Notes: generated from the sequence alone by a model not told the origin. Numbered from the stretch's first letter, positions 7,908-18,300 are shown. The stretch is DNA of 64,000 nucleotides from an uncultured Opitutaceae bacterium (GCA_937902925.1 CALFNN010000037.1:1-64000), one strand, 5' to 3'. Program-made: numbers and translations.

Positions 7908-10900
7908 TCAGAATTCAAACCGGCTCGTGAGTGCGAATGTCTGAGTCGGGCCGATGCGGTAGCCTGCCGGGGTGCCCGCAGTCTGGCCCGTGATCGGGCC
8001 CTGCACCGTGACCGGGATCAGGTAGTCATGCTTCCCCAGATTCGTGACGTTCAACTGAATGTTCCAGTCGATGTTCTTGAATAGCTTCCGGTGGTATCCA
8101 ATCCAGGCGTCGAGGTTCGTCTCGGATGGCCCCTTGTAGGGGTTCGCGAGATTGAACGCGAGGCTCGCCGGATTGGCCGGGTCGCCGAGCGGCGGGTAAC
8201 CGATGGTGACCGCGCTCTGGTACCGCACGCCACCGCCAACGTTGAAGCCCCTCAGGACTTCATGGGTGAAGTCATAGTTGGTTACAAGGTTGTAGTGCCA
8301 GGCGCGAATTTCAGGCGCAGCGGCGCCCTCGACCAGCTTGAGGTTGGCCCAGTCGGCTCCAACGGCTCCGGGGGCTCCGACGCCGGTGTAAAAGACCAAT
8401 CGGTCATTCGGAACGTCAGAAGTACCCCACCAGAAGTGCATCAGTCCGCCATTCCCGTTAACCATCGAGCTGACCTGGTTCATTAAGCCGTTGAGGGCTG
8501 CGCCGCCGATATTGCTCCGGACCGCGTTCTCCTTGCTGGCGTTGAAGGTCAGGCGCCAGTTCGGGATCGGATTGGCGTTCAGTTCGATTTCAGTGCCTTT
8601 CGAGACGCCGTCCTCGGTGATCGTGAAGCCGTTCGGTATTGAGTTGGCCACCACGTATGGATTTCCAGTTTGATTGGACTGGATGTATGAGAGGCTGCCG
8701 AAACCCCAGGCCTTCCAAAAACGCGGATCGACGGCATTCTCAAACGCCCGCACTCCCGCGATGGCGGAGGCCTGCTGCGCCTTCAGAGCCGGCGACTGGA
8801 CCGCCACGTCATCGCTGAACGCGTATTGCTCGATATTGCTGCCGCCCTTGAGCGGCCCCCAAACCGGGCCGCCCTGGATGGAAGGATCGAACATGTTCGT
8901 GAAGTTCACCACGCCGCCCATCCACCAGTTGAAGTCGTTAGCGAAACTTCCGGCGTTCGAGGTGATGTTCGACTCCGAGGTGACGTAGTGGCCGATTTTG
9001 AGCGAGTATTTGCCGTCGCGAGTCGCGAGCACAATGCCGCGATCAATGGTCTTGCCGGAGGGCGGTGCAATCTGCGCGCCGTACACGTCGACGCGACCCG
9101 CGAGCGGCTGGAAGTTCGTCGACTGGCTGTACGTGAGACTGACCTCAAATGGCAGGTTTTTCGTCAGGTTCTTGAGTCCCGGCATATCCATCAGATGCGC
9201 CACGAAGCTTTCCGAGCGCGAATTGACGCTAATGATGCCATTAGGTCCGCTCGGAACGCCATAGGTGCCGAAGTCGATCTGCTGGGAATCCGCCGTATCA
9301 CCGATATTGCGCGAAATGCCGTAGGCTTTTGCCGTGTCCTTGCGCCAGCCGAACGTCGCAATGAGGCTATCGTCGAGCATCTTGCCCTGCCAGACAAGCG
9401 CTTGCGAGATCGTATCGGCCCGGTTCAACGCCGCGCTGGTTGTCAGCGAGTCGCGATTCGCCGCCGAATTGGCCTGGGTGATGTTGAGCTGCTTGGTGGT
9501 CCAGCCAACATAGTTGGCAGGATTGTTTGCCTGCGTGAAGCTGGCGGGAAGTGGATTGTTACCGACCGGGTAACCCGGCGCCAGTTTCGATGGATCGGTG
9601 GTGTAGGCATTGTTCGTCCATGGAGCACTCGGATTGACGCTCGCGGGAGCATTCCACGTGTCGTTGAAATAGGTGACCAAGCCACTTCCGATCGCCGGTG
9701 TCCCAGAAATCACCGGGATATTGGCACCCGTCGCCGATTTACCCAGCAACGAAGGTCCGAGATACATGACCATCGCGGGCTCCACGGTCGTGAAGTTGAC
9801 GGTCGTCGGGTCAAGGTGTGGATCCTGAAGGTTATAGGCGTTCGGATCGAGATAGCCGTAGCTGTCCCATCCGCGGGTGTCGGTCGTTTGGCTCGAGTCT
9901 GACCAGAGACCTGTCACCGTATGCTTGCCGACAATCCGGCCCAGCCAGCCCTCGAGGTCCTTTCGGAGGTCGCGAGTGACGTAGGCCGTCACGCGCTTGT
10001 CTTCGCTCCTGGTCTCATTGGAATTATTGCTGCCGCCGGTCGTGGAAACGAAGGGACGGCCCACGTTCGGATTCGGCGCACCGTTGGAGTATGGAACGCC
10101 CGTCAAACCCGCGTCCGACGTACCGTTGTTGTAAACAGCCATCGGATCGATAAAGAGGGCAACGTTGCCACCCAAGAGCGCGGTGTGCGTGTACTTGTAG
10201 TTCTCCTTGTTATAATCGAATGAAACGCCGACTTGGTCTTTGAGCGCGGTTTCCGCAACGTTGAACGTCGCGCGGCGGAACTGCTGCGCTTCATGCTTGG
10301 TGTCGCCATCGATCAGCTTTTTGTAGAAGCTGAAGGCCGATGGATCGGTGATCATGTTGTTCTTGAAAATGCCCGCGCCGGAGTACGGCAGGCCCGAATT
10401 GACCGCCCAGATCGAGGTCGGCGCGATGCTAGCCCAAGAGCCAGGCGCCGTGACGTAGCCGATTTGATTGTTTCCTTGGTACTGCTGAGTCGCCGAGGTG
10501 ACCCAATAAGCCGTTTGCGCCCCGCCGCCGTTGCCGAAGAATGCCACCGGATTATTGGCATTGGCGTTGCCAAAACTGGAGTTCTCAATCCAAGGCGAAG
10601 AGTAGGGAATCGGCATGGAGCCTGCATTCGCATAGTTCGTCGGGCGGGCAACGCCGCTGCCAATACGACCTGTTTGATTGTCCCAGAGTTGCCATCCGTT
10701 ATAGGTGGCCTGCTTGGTGCCCGTAGCGCCGGTGCCGAAGAACGGCGTGATTTGGTCCTGGGGCGGTAGTTCGCGCGGGTTATTGCTATCAATCCTACCG
10801 CTCTCGAAGCCGGCCCTCACGATGAACCGGAATCCGTTCTTATTGAGCGCCTCCGGCTCGAAGCGCACGGCGCCCGACACCCGCTTGTCGCGCGAGAGCG

Positions 10901-11675
10901 CCGGCTTCTGCTCGTACTTCTCGTCATCGTTGAGCAAATCGAGCCGGATCGCGACCTGCTTTGGCACGATCACCTGGTTGATGTCCAACGACTCGCGCGT
11001 AGAACCGAAGCTGCCGACCCGCAGCTCGACTTCACCCTTGTTCTTGAACTGGGCCTGCTTGGTGCCGGCATTGATGATACCGGCCGGGCTGCCCTCACCG
11101 AACAGAATGGCGTTCGGCCCGCGCTGGAGGTCGATGCGGTCGATATTGTAGCTGTCCCACGGAATCTGGGAGACGAAGAAGTCGCGGGTGTTGTCCGCGG
11201 CTGCGAGTCCCCGAATACGCGTGGTCTGGCTCGGGCGGTCCGGTTCCGAAAGCGCAGCAGCGTCGCCGGTGCCCGCGAAGTTGCCGTAGATGCCGCCGAC
11301 CTCGGAACCGAGCGTGTATTGCAGGAGCGAGGTGTTGTTCGTCGCCCCGATGTCGTTCAACAGCTGGCTCGTGTACACGCTTACGCTGCTGCCGACGTCG
11401 CGCAGGTCGGTATTGAGACGATTGCCGGCGAGCGTGGTCGCGGCGGTATAGGTTTTCTCGGTGCCGGAGGTCACTTCAAAGGGAGACAGCACGACCACCT
11501 CGTCCTTGGCCGGCTCGGTTGGGGCGGAAGCGGGGGTTTGTGCGTTGACGGATGTCATTGCGACGGTCGCGGCAATCAGGAAGGCGGGAATCAAACTGCA
11601 TGACGATCCCTTGCGGGGGCTCGACAGCGAGACGGAAATGCCAAGGGTAGTCCGGATCGGTTGGCTCGATTTCAT
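7908..11675 (-). CDS. TonB-dependent outer-membrane receptor (glucan locus)
   Basis: This 1255-residue receptor has a cleavable signal sequence (hydrophobic SLIPAFLIAATVAMTSVNAQ, residues about 27-46). The segment DEVVVLSPFEVTSG follows, typical of verrucomicrobial receptors. The plug begins near NTDLRDVGSSVSVYT and includes RGPNAILFGEGSPAGIIN, then comes a large 22-strand-type barrel ending in TFALTSRFEF with a terminal aromatic residue. The ATG at 11675 (MKSSQPIRTT) is chosen because it directly precedes the signal peptide; the frame runs 77 codons further upstream without receptor-like sequence. No SusD partner is nearby. It probably takes oligosaccharides across the outer membrane for the GH65 pathway encoded just downstream on the same strand. 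An operator-like 12-mer lies about 100 bases upstream. Confidence 0.92.
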   Translation of the reverse strand: MKSSQPIRTTLGISVSLSSPRKGSSCSLIPAFLIAATVAMTSVNAQTPASAPTEPAKDEVVVLSPFEVTSGTEKTYTAATTLAGNRLNTDLRDVGSSVSVYTSQLLNDIGATNNTSLLQYTLGSEVGGIYGNFAGTGDAAALSEPDRPSQTTRIRGLAAADNTRDFFVSQIPWDSYNIDRIDLQRGPNAILFGEGSPAGIINAGTKQAQFKNKGEVELRVGSFGSTRESLDINQVIVPKQVAIRLDLLNDDEKYEQKPALSRDKRVSGAVRFEPEALNKNGFRFIVRAGFESGRIDSNNPRELPPQDQITPFFGTGATGTKQATYNGWQLWDNQTGRIGSGVARPTNYANAGSMPIPYSSPWIENSSFGNANANNPVAFFGNGGGAQTAYWVTSATQQYQGNNQIGYVTAPGSWASIAPTSIWAVNSGLPYSGAGIFKNNMITDPSAFSFYKKLIDGDTKHEAQQFRRATFNVAETALKDQVGVSFDYNKENYKYTHTALLGGNVALFIDPMAVYNNGTSDAGLTGVPYSNGAPNPNVGRPFVSTTGGSNNSNETRSEDKRVTAYVTRDLRKDLEGWLGRIVGKHTVTGLWSDSSQTTDTRGWDSYGYLDPNAYNLQDPHLDPTTVNFTTVEPAMVMYLGPSLLGKSATGANIPVISGTPAIGSGLVTYFNDTWNAPASVNPSAPWTNNAYTTDPSKLAPGYPVGNNPLPASFTQANNPANYVGWTTKQLNITQANSAANRDSLTTSAALNRADTISQALVWQGKMLDDSLIATFGWRKDTAKAYGISRNIGDTADSQQIDFGTYGVPSGPNGIISVNSRSESFVAHLMDMPGLKNLTKNLPFEVSLTYSQSTNFQPLAGRVDVYGAQIAPPSGKTIDRGIVLATRDGKYSLKIGHYVTSESNITSNAGSFANDFNWWMGGVVNFTNMFDPSIQGGPVWGPLKGGSNIEQYAFSDDVAVQSPALKAQQASAIAGVRAFENAVDPRFWKAWGFGSLSYIQSNQTGNPYVVANSIPNGFTITEDGVSKGTEIELNANPIPNWRLTFNASKENAVRSNIGGAALNGLMNQVSSMVNGNGGLMHFWWGTSDVPNDRLVFYTGVGAPGAVGADWANLKLVEGAAAPEIRAWHYNLVTNYDFTHEVLRGFNVGGGVRYQSAVTIGYPPLGDPANPASLAFNLANPYKGPSETNLDAWIGYHRKLFKNIDWNIQLNVTNLGKHDYLIPVTVQGPITGQTAGTPAGYRIGPTQTFALTSRFEF

Positions 11676-12494
11676 AGGATAGAAGGCCCAGGCCTGTGGT
11701 GATGAGGTTGAGTTGAAGCAGGGGTTGACTGTCCCGTCGATACAGGGCCGGTCCTTCCGGGCCACACCACGCATCTGCAAACGTTGCGGACCGTGCGCTG
11801 GAGACCACTCGTTTGCGCCGCGCCGAGGCTGGCGGACGCGGAGGCGGGATTCGGTCATGACTCCCGCGCAGCAAGAAGACAGAGACTGGGATCGTCCGGT
11901 CGTCACCGCCGGGGAGAAACTCTGCGAGAAACTCGACGATAGATTCGACGATATCGATCAAGCTTGGGAACTTGAGATCAACGCCTGGCTTTCAAAAGGC
12001 GCGCCAGGCCTTACCGAGTGAGCACCTACCCGTGGTGTCTGAAAATTCGAATGAGGGTCACGCCGGTCGGCAGATGCCGCTTTGGTCACGGGCTCGAAGC
12101 TGAACGCACAAGTCGTGATAATTCCCGCCACTAGATTTGTCAGAAAATATCATGTCTTCTGCGCCATTATCAGAACTTGCGCACGAATCCGTCGATTTCT
12201 GACACGAAAGCGCCCGGCACCCTACCCTGACCACCCCGATTCTAGCTCGATTCTCACGACTACCGCTACAAAACGTCATTTTTGAAGCACGCACTTACCG
12301 TTTCTGACAGCCGGCACGACCCGGCCGCGACCGGCGCCGGGCCCGGTCCAAGTCCGCCTTTTTGCGCGGCTCCCGTTCCCCCACCGTCCACCACCTCGCC
12401 CCACCTCGCCGGCCGCGAAAAAAAATTCCGCGCACTTCGCACGAACGCGGCAAAACCGCTTGCCCGCATCCGCCGCCCAACCTGTCATCGCTCG
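11676..12494. other. 819-base divergent intergenic region
   Basis: This gap separates the leftward receptor gene from the rightward decarboxylase gene and should hold both promoters. It contains the operator-like TGCAAACGTTGC (11776-11787) and three copies of the 9-mer TTTCTGACA (12138-12146 on the minus strand; 12196-12204 and 12301-12309 on the plus strand). The open frames here are short, Arg/Cys-rich and have no recognisable domain. I see no tRNA or other RNA gene. Confidence 0.6.
11776..11787 (+). promoter_or_regulatory. Putative LacI operator (copy 2)
   Basis: TGCAAACGTTGC, identical to the 12-mer upstream of the LacI gene at 1183-1194, lies 101-112 bases upstream of the TonB receptor start. 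The shared site ties the regulator at the far end of the locus to its first gene. Confidence 0.6.
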
Positions 12495-13724
12495 ATGACC
12501 CACTCTCGCGACCCGCGCCGTGCCGTCCCTTGGTGGACGCGCCCCGGCCTGGCCTACGAGCAGCGCGACCTCTGCCTCGCCGGCCGGTCGCTCGCGAAAC
12601 TCGCCCGTGCGCACGGCACGCCGCTCTACGTCTACGATGGCGCCCGCCTCCTCGCGAATCTCGGCCGCCTGCGGGCCGCCCTCGACGCGCGCGAGCTGCG
12701 CTCGCGGGTGTTCTACGCGATGAAATCCAACCGCCATCCGCCGCTGCTCCGCGCCCTGCGCCGGACCGGCCGGTGCGGTGCCGACACCTGCTCGCCCGCC
12801 GAGGTGGCCCGCGCGCGCGCCTGTGGTTTCGCGGCGGACAACATCTCGTTCACCGGCACCTCGCTCTCCGACGCCGACCTCGCCGCACTCCTGCGCCACG
12901 ACGGGCTCATCCTCAACCTCGACTCCCTGCACGACATCGCGCGCGTCGCCGCGCTCGCCCCGGGCCGGCGGGTCGGCCTGCGCATCAATCCGGGCCTCGG
13001 CCTCGGTTACCGCCGCAACCGGCTCCTTCGCTACGCTGGCGGCCGCGGCACGAAATTCGGTATTCACCGCGAGCAGTTCGCCGCCGCGCTCCGCCTCGCG
13101 CGCCGCGGCCGGCTCGTGATCGACGGCCTCCATTTTCACACGGGTTGCGGCTACCTCACGCCGCAGCTCCCGGTGCTGGACGAGATTTTCGCCGCGTGCC
13201 AGCCGTTCGTCGCCCGCGTGCCCGGCCTCCGTTACGTCAACCTTGGCGGCGGCCTCGGCATCCCGCTCGTCGCCGCCGACCGGCCGCTCGATCTCGCCGC
13301 GTGGAGTGCGGTCGTCGCGCGGCATTTCGGCGGGCGCGGCGTCGAGGTCTGGTGCGAGCCCGGCGATTACCTCGCCAAGGACGCCGGCGTGCTCCTCCTC
13401 GAGGTCAACACCGTCGAACGCAAGGGCCGCACGCTCTTCGCCGGCGTCAACGGCGGCTTCCAGCTCCATCTCGAGCCCGCGTTCTACGGCCTGCCGCTCG
13501 TCCCCGTGCCGGTCCGCGCCGCCGCGCCCGGCGCCCGGCTCCAGCCGACCACGATCGCCGGCCACATCAACGAGGCGCTCGACCTCCTCCACGTCGACGC
13601 CCCGCTGCCGCCGCTCGCCAACGGTGACCTGCTCGCGTTCCTCAATGCGGGCGGTTACGGCGCCGCGATGGCGAGCGATCACTGCATGCGCGGCGACTTC
13701 GCCGAGATTTTTCTGCCCGCGTGA
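12495..13724 (+). CDS. LysA-family (fold type III) PLP-dependent decarboxylase, divergent
   Basis: This 409-residue protein has the alanine-racemase-like barrel and C-terminal beta domain of the DAP/ornithine/arginine decarboxylases. FYAMKSNRHPPLL carries the PLP-Schiff-base lysine, HFHTGCG and NLGGGLGIP match the phosphate-binding region, and CEPGDYL is the G/CEP motif. The CESGD motif of true diaminopimelate decarboxylases is replaced by NEALD, so Cys becomes Asn while Glu stays. The final motif is GGYGAAMASDHCMRG instead of AGAYG...SNYN.RP. The substrate is therefore probably not meso-diaminopimelate, though a relaxed LysA cannot be excluded. The ATG at 12495 is chosen because the 71-codon upstream extension is Pro/Arg-rich with no family similarity. 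Its TGA overlaps the next gene's GTG by four bases, and it heads an eight-gene run. Confidence 0.82.
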   Translation: MTHSRDPRRAVPWWTRPGLAYEQRDLCLAGRSLAKLARAHGTPLYVYDGARLLANLGRLRAALDARELRSRVFYAMKSNRHPPLLRALRRTGRCGADTCSPAEVARARACGFAADNISFTGTSLSDADLAALLRHDGLILNLDSLHDIARVAALAPGRRVGLRINPGLGLGYRRNRLLRYAGGRGTKFGIHREQFAAALRLARRGRLVIDGLHFHTGCGYLTPQLPVLDEIFAACQPFVARVPGLRYVNLGGGLGIPLVAADRPLDLAAWSAVVARHFGGRGVEVWCEPGDYLAKDAGVLLLEVNTVERKGRTLFAGVNGGFQLHLEPAFYGLPLVPVPVRAAAPGARLQPTTIAGHINEALDLLHVDAPLPPLANGDLLAFLNAGGYGAAMASDHCMRGDFAEIFLPA

Positions 13725-14566
13725 AAACAAAAAAAACGCCGCACGGTCTCCTCGCCCGCGTCCTCGCCGCGCTGCGCGCCGAAATCGGCGCCGATCCCGC
13801 CCTCGCCGCGCTCGCCCCCGCCGACGCCGCCGCCCTCGCGATCGCCGCCCGCGGCGATGCCGCGCGGCTCAAGCGCTGGCTCAAGCGCCGCCTGACCGGC
13901 GAGCCGCTTGCCCACATCACCGGACGGCTCACCTTTCGCGGACTCGCGTTCGCCATCGACAAGCGCGCCTACGTTACCGATCCCGAGCTCACGCACCTCG
14001 TCGAAGCCGTGCTGGCCCGCGCGCGCGGAATCCACGCCGCCACGCGTCGCGCGCCGCTCTTGGCCGAAATCGGCGTCGGCTGCGGCAGCCTCGCCCTCTC
14101 GCTCAAGTACGCGTTTCCCGCGGCGCGTCTCGTCGGTCTCGAGCTCGATCCCGGCGCGCTTGCGCTGGCCGCCCGCAACGCCGCCGCCCATCGCCTCGCG
14201 CTCCGGCTGATCGAGAGCGATCTCTTCGACAGCTGGCCGGCTTCGCTGCGCGCCCCCGACCTGATCTACGGCGACCCGCCGTGGGGCGACGCCTCGACGC
14301 TCTACGAGGCGGACGCCCGTCCCGCCGGCCATTATCACGCGATGCCGCCGGCCTCCGCGTTTCCCCTCGGCGGGCGCACCGGCGTGCACGCCCAAATCCT
14401 CCATGCCGTGGCGCGGCGCCGCTGGCGTTCGGAGATCTGGCTCAACGGCGGCGTGCTGCCGCCCGCCGAGCTCGCCGCTGTCGCCCGCGCCGCCGGCGCC
14501 ACCACGGCGGAAGTCCTCGTCCCCGCGCCCGGCCTCGCCCTGCTGCGCTGCCGGATGCTGGCATGA
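13721..14566 (+). CDS. PrmC/HemK-like class I methyltransferase
   Basis: This 281-residue SAM-dependent methyltransferase has the N-terminal helical domain and linker of PrmC, with GEPLAHITGRLTFRGLAF, then LLAEIGVGCGSLALSL as the SAM-binding loop and VGLELDPGALALAARNA as the acidic loop. The catalytic NPPY motif of release-factor and DNA/protein amino-methylases is altered to GDPPWG, so its target may differ from the release-factor glutamine. It starts with GTG at 13721, overlapping the decarboxylase stop by four bases, so the two are translationally coupled and may modify the same compound or macromolecule. That last point is inference. Confidence 0.8.
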   Translation: MKTKKTPHGLLARVLAALRAEIGADPALAALAPADAAALAIAARGDAARLKRWLKRRLTGEPLAHITGRLTFRGLAFAIDKRAYVTDPELTHLVEAVLARARGIHAATRRAPLLAEIGVGCGSLALSLKYAFPAARLVGLELDPGALALAARNAAAHRLALRLIESDLFDSWPASLRAPDLIYGDPPWGDASTLYEADARPAGHYHAMPPASAFPLGGRTGVHAQILHAVARRRWRSEIWLNGGVLPPAELAAVARAAGATTAEVLVPAPGLALLRCRMLA

Positions 14567-14647
14567 ACGCCGCTGCCCCGGCTCCTCCGCCGTCGGAAAA
14601 ATAGTCTTTGCCATGGCCCCCACGCTGACCGGAAATGAGTTCGTCTG

Positions 14648-15337
14648 ATGTCCCACCCACCGACCACCGAGATTAACGCGGAAAACAAGTCCGCGTGGAA
14701 CCAACTCTACGCCTCGACGCCCGAATCCATCTGGGGTCGCGAGCCCGTCGGCTTTCTCCGCCGCCACCTCCCGGCCGCGTCCGTCCTCCCGCCGGGCGCC
14801 CTGCTCGATGCCGCTGCCGGCGAGGGCCGCAACCTGCCGCCGCTCCTCGAGCTCGGGCGGCCCGTCACCGCGTGCGACGCCGCCGCGGCCGCGCTGGCGA
14901 AGATTCCCGCCGCGCTGCGCGCGCGGGTGACGATCCTCGAGTGCGACCTCGCGCAGCTCCCGCTCGGCGACGCGCAATTCGCCTTCATCCTGCTGAGCGA
15001 CGTCGTCGAGACCCTCCCGGAACCCGCCACCGTGCTGACCGAGATGCGCCGCCTGCTCGTGCCCGGAGGATTGCTCCTCGTGAACATCCCGGGCGACGAC
15101 GACGGCATCGCGGGCATCGACATGCAGCCCGCGCCCGGCCACGGCTGGCTCTACCGCGGCCGCTACTACTACCATTTCTACGGGCGCGCGGAGGCCGAGG
15201 CCTTGCTGGCGGCCGCCGGCCTCGCGCTTGTCGCGAGCGAGGTGAGCGCGTGGGACGAACCGCCGCACCCGCAGTTCCGCCCCGAGCCGCACGCGCACCG
15301 CAGCCGCGTGCTGCTCGCGCGGCGACCCGCGGGCTGA
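14648..15337 (+). CDS. Class I SAM-dependent methyltransferase
   Basis: This 229-residue protein has NAENKSAWNQLYASTPESIWG at its start, the SAM-binding segment LLDAAAGEGRNLPPLLELG, and the downstream motifs ILECDLAQLPLGDAQFAFILLSDVVE (quoted only as landmarks, about residues 96-121) and LLVPGGLLLVNIPG. It belongs to the Methyltransf_11/25-like group acting on small molecules, quinones or lipids; the substrate cannot be deduced. It lies 81 bases after the PrmC-like gene and 13 bases before the transporter gene, all on the plus strand, and is probably co-transcribed with them. Confidence 0.8.
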   Translation: MSHPPTTEINAENKSAWNQLYASTPESIWGREPVGFLRRHLPAASVLPPGALLDAAAGEGRNLPPLLELGRPVTACDAAAAALAKIPAALRARVTILECDLAQLPLGDAQFAFILLSDVVETLPEPATVLTEMRRLLVPGGLLLVNIPGDDDGIAGIDMQPAPGHGWLYRGRYYYHFYGRAEAEALLAAAGLALVASEVSAWDEPPHPQFRPEPHAHRSRVLLARRPAG

Positions 15338-15350
15338 ACGCCCACCCGCC

Positions 15351-18300
15351 GTGACGAGCGTGCTCCAGCAGCTGTTCCGGCTCGAACCGGGCGAAGGGCC
15401 GAAGATCGCGCGCTTCGCCCTGCTCGGCCTGCTGCTCCAGGCCGGCCTCGCGATGGGCACGAGCGCCGCGGACTCGCTGTTTCTCGTCAACGTCGGCGCC
15501 ACCAAGCTGCCCCACATCTACATCCTCACGCCGGTGATGATGCTGCTCTACATCCCGGCTTACTCGGCGCTGCTCGCGCGTTGGGGCATGGACCGCGTGT
15601 TCGACTGCACGCTCGGCGTCCTCATCGCCGGCGGCGTCACGCTGTGGCTGACCTTTGGGCACTACGCCGGCGCCGAGCCGCTCGTGCTCTGCTACGTGGT
15701 CAAGCTCTACGCCGCGCTCTGGTATGTCGGGCTCTACACGCTGTTCTGGAATTTCCTCGACGGCTACTTCGACCTCGTCAACGCGAAGCGCCTGTTCTCC
15801 CTCTTCGCCGCCGGCTCCGCCACCGGCGCCATCGTGGGCGGCAGCCTCGTCGCGCTGATCTCGGCGCGCTTCGGCGTGCACACGCTGTTCCTCGGCTGGG
15901 CCGTCTGCGCGGCACTCGCGTGGCCGGTCGCGCTGTTCACGCGGCGCCGCACGCCCCGACTCGAGGCCGACGAACCGGGGGAATCCGACGCCCCCGCGCT
16001 CGCCCAGGCCGTCGCGGCCGGCCGCCAGATCGTGCGCTCGCGCTACGCGCTCGTCCTCACCGCGGTGCTCTTCCTCACGCTGATCAACGCCACCGTCTGC
16101 GAATACCAATACATGGGCATCTTCTCCGACGGCATCGAGGAGGCGACGCTTGCCGCGCTGTTCGGCAAGCTCACCGCGATGGTCAACGTCGTGAATCTCG
16201 CCGTGAGCCTGTTCTTTTTCAACAAGCTCGTCGTCCGCTTCGGCGTCCGCAACGTCGCGCTCATCCAGCCCGTCGCCTACGCGGTGGTCTTCACGTGGCT
16301 CCTGCTCGACGGCGGCTTCCCCGCGGCCATCGCCGGCTTCTTCGCCTACCAGGGCATCATGACCGCGATCGATTTCAACAACGTGAACCTGATGTTCGCC
16401 GGCCTGCCCGCCTCGGGCCGCAAGCAGATCCGCACGGTCATCGAGGGTCTCTGCGAGCCGCTCGCGACAGCGACCGGCGGCTTTTTCCTGCTGCTCCTCG
16501 CGCCGCGCCTGAGTGCGGAGCAACTCTCCGTCGCCGGCATCGTCGTCGCCTTCGCGTGCCTCGCGCTCGTGTTCGTCCTCCGGGTCGACTACGTCGCCGC
16601 CATCACCGCCAATCTCCGCCGCGACTGGCTCGATTTCTCGTCGACGGCCGAGCCGTTGCTGCGCTCGGCCGGCCCCGCCGATCTCGACCTCGCCGAGGCG
16701 CGCACGCACGACCCCGATCCCGACACCGCCGCGCTCGCCCTGCGCGTGCTCTGGCTCAACGAGCCGCCGCGCGCCGTCCTCGCCCTGCTGGCGTTCCTGC
16801 GCCAGGCGACCCCCGCGGCGCGCGCCCGCCTCCAGCCGCTGGTCGACGAAATCCTCGCCAAATCCAGCACGCTCGCCGCGCAGGAAGTCCAGCGCTGGCT
16901 CGACGACGAGCAGGCGGCGATCGCCGGCGAATTCGCGGACGACGCCGGCGAACCGGCCCTCGCCGCGGCTTCGCCCGGCGGTCGCGCCACCCCGCCCGAA
17001 GCCCGCGCCGCGGCCGCGGTCGCCCTCTGGCGCAGCTGGCGCGTCGGCGACGGGCGCGACGCGCTGCGCCGGATCGAGGATCTCTTCGCCGCGAATGACG
17101 AGGCGTCGCTGCTCGCCGGGCTGCGCGCACTCGGCCGCCTCGGCGAGGGACGCTACGCCTATCTCCTGCGCGACTACCTGCGGTCGCCGTCGCCGGCCAT
17201 CCGCGGCGAGGCGCTGCACGCCCTGAGCCTCCTCGCCAATCGCTCGTCGCGGGTGCTGATGCCCGAGCTGCTGGCGACGCTGCGCGCCGGCAGCGGTGAG
17301 GAACGCCGCCTCGCGCTGCTGGCCTACGAGCGCATCGGCGATTCCGGCGCGCTGGGCACGCTGCTCGCAACCGCGGGGACGTTCACGCCCGCCGAGCGCC
17401 GGCAGACCGAGCAGATGGTCGAGCGCCTCGGTCCGCGGAGCGTTCCCACGCTCATCACGATCGCGCAAAGTCCGGGTTATACCGTCACCGCGCGCTCGGT
17501 GGCGTTGCGCGCCCTCGGCAAGCTCGCGCTGCCCCAGCTGCAGTCGCTCGCCGGTCCGCTCATCGACCACACCGCCCGCAAGGCCTACGTCGTCCTCGCC
17601 AACTCGATCGCCCTCGCCGGTGGCCCCGACTCCGACGCCGGTCGCGCCGTGCTGCATCGCATTTATTGCGACTATCCCCGGCTGGTCCTCGAGATCATCC
17701 TCGAAACCCTCACGGTCGCCGGCCGGCTCCACAGCTACGAGGCGGTGCTCGCCGGCTTGAACAGCGCGGAGTCAAAGGAACGCGGCTATGCCATCGAGTC
17801 CGTCGAGCAGGCGTGCGACCGGGAGACGTTCCTCCTGCTCCAGCCGCTGGTCGACGGACGCTCGCTCGAGGCCCAGGTCGCCTTCGGCCGGGCGCACGGT
17901 CTCATCCAGGTTCCCTCCCTCGCGCAAGTGCTCGAGCGCGCCCTCGCCTCGGAATTTCCGCTCGAGGCCGCCGCCGCGGCCCAGGCGTTGTATGCGGCGG
18001 ATGCCGCCGGGGCCGCCGGCCCCGCCCTCACCAAGGTTCGGACCATGGCGCGGCCGCTGCTCCGCGAAACGGTCCTCACGCTCTTCGCCCGCGCCGCCGG
18101 CCGCCACCCGCGCGCCGACGAAATCACCCCCGTCGAGGGCGTGCGCGCGTTGATGGAATCGCACGAGTTTGCCGGCGCGCTTTTCACGCATCTCGAATTC
18201 ATGGCGCCGCACATCCGGCGGACCACGCCCGCGGCGGGCACCGTCCTCGGCCGCCGGGGCGAGCCCCTGCCCGGCGCGTGGCTCGTGCGCCAGGGCGCGA

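Noticed and set aside
7908-11675. A SusC/SusD pair
   Set aside because: No SusD-like lipoprotein is encoded next to either receptor; both are stand-alone TonB receptors.
11983-12009. 7-bp inverted repeat GCCTGGC/GCCAGGC as a terminator
   Set aside because: It lies upstream of the genes on both sides rather than after one, has a 13-base loop and no T-run.
11713-12021. Possible 102-residue protein on the plus strand upstream of the receptor gene
   Set aside because: The first half is Arg/Cys-rich and covers the operator-like site. No domain, ribosome-binding site or neighbour relation supports it.
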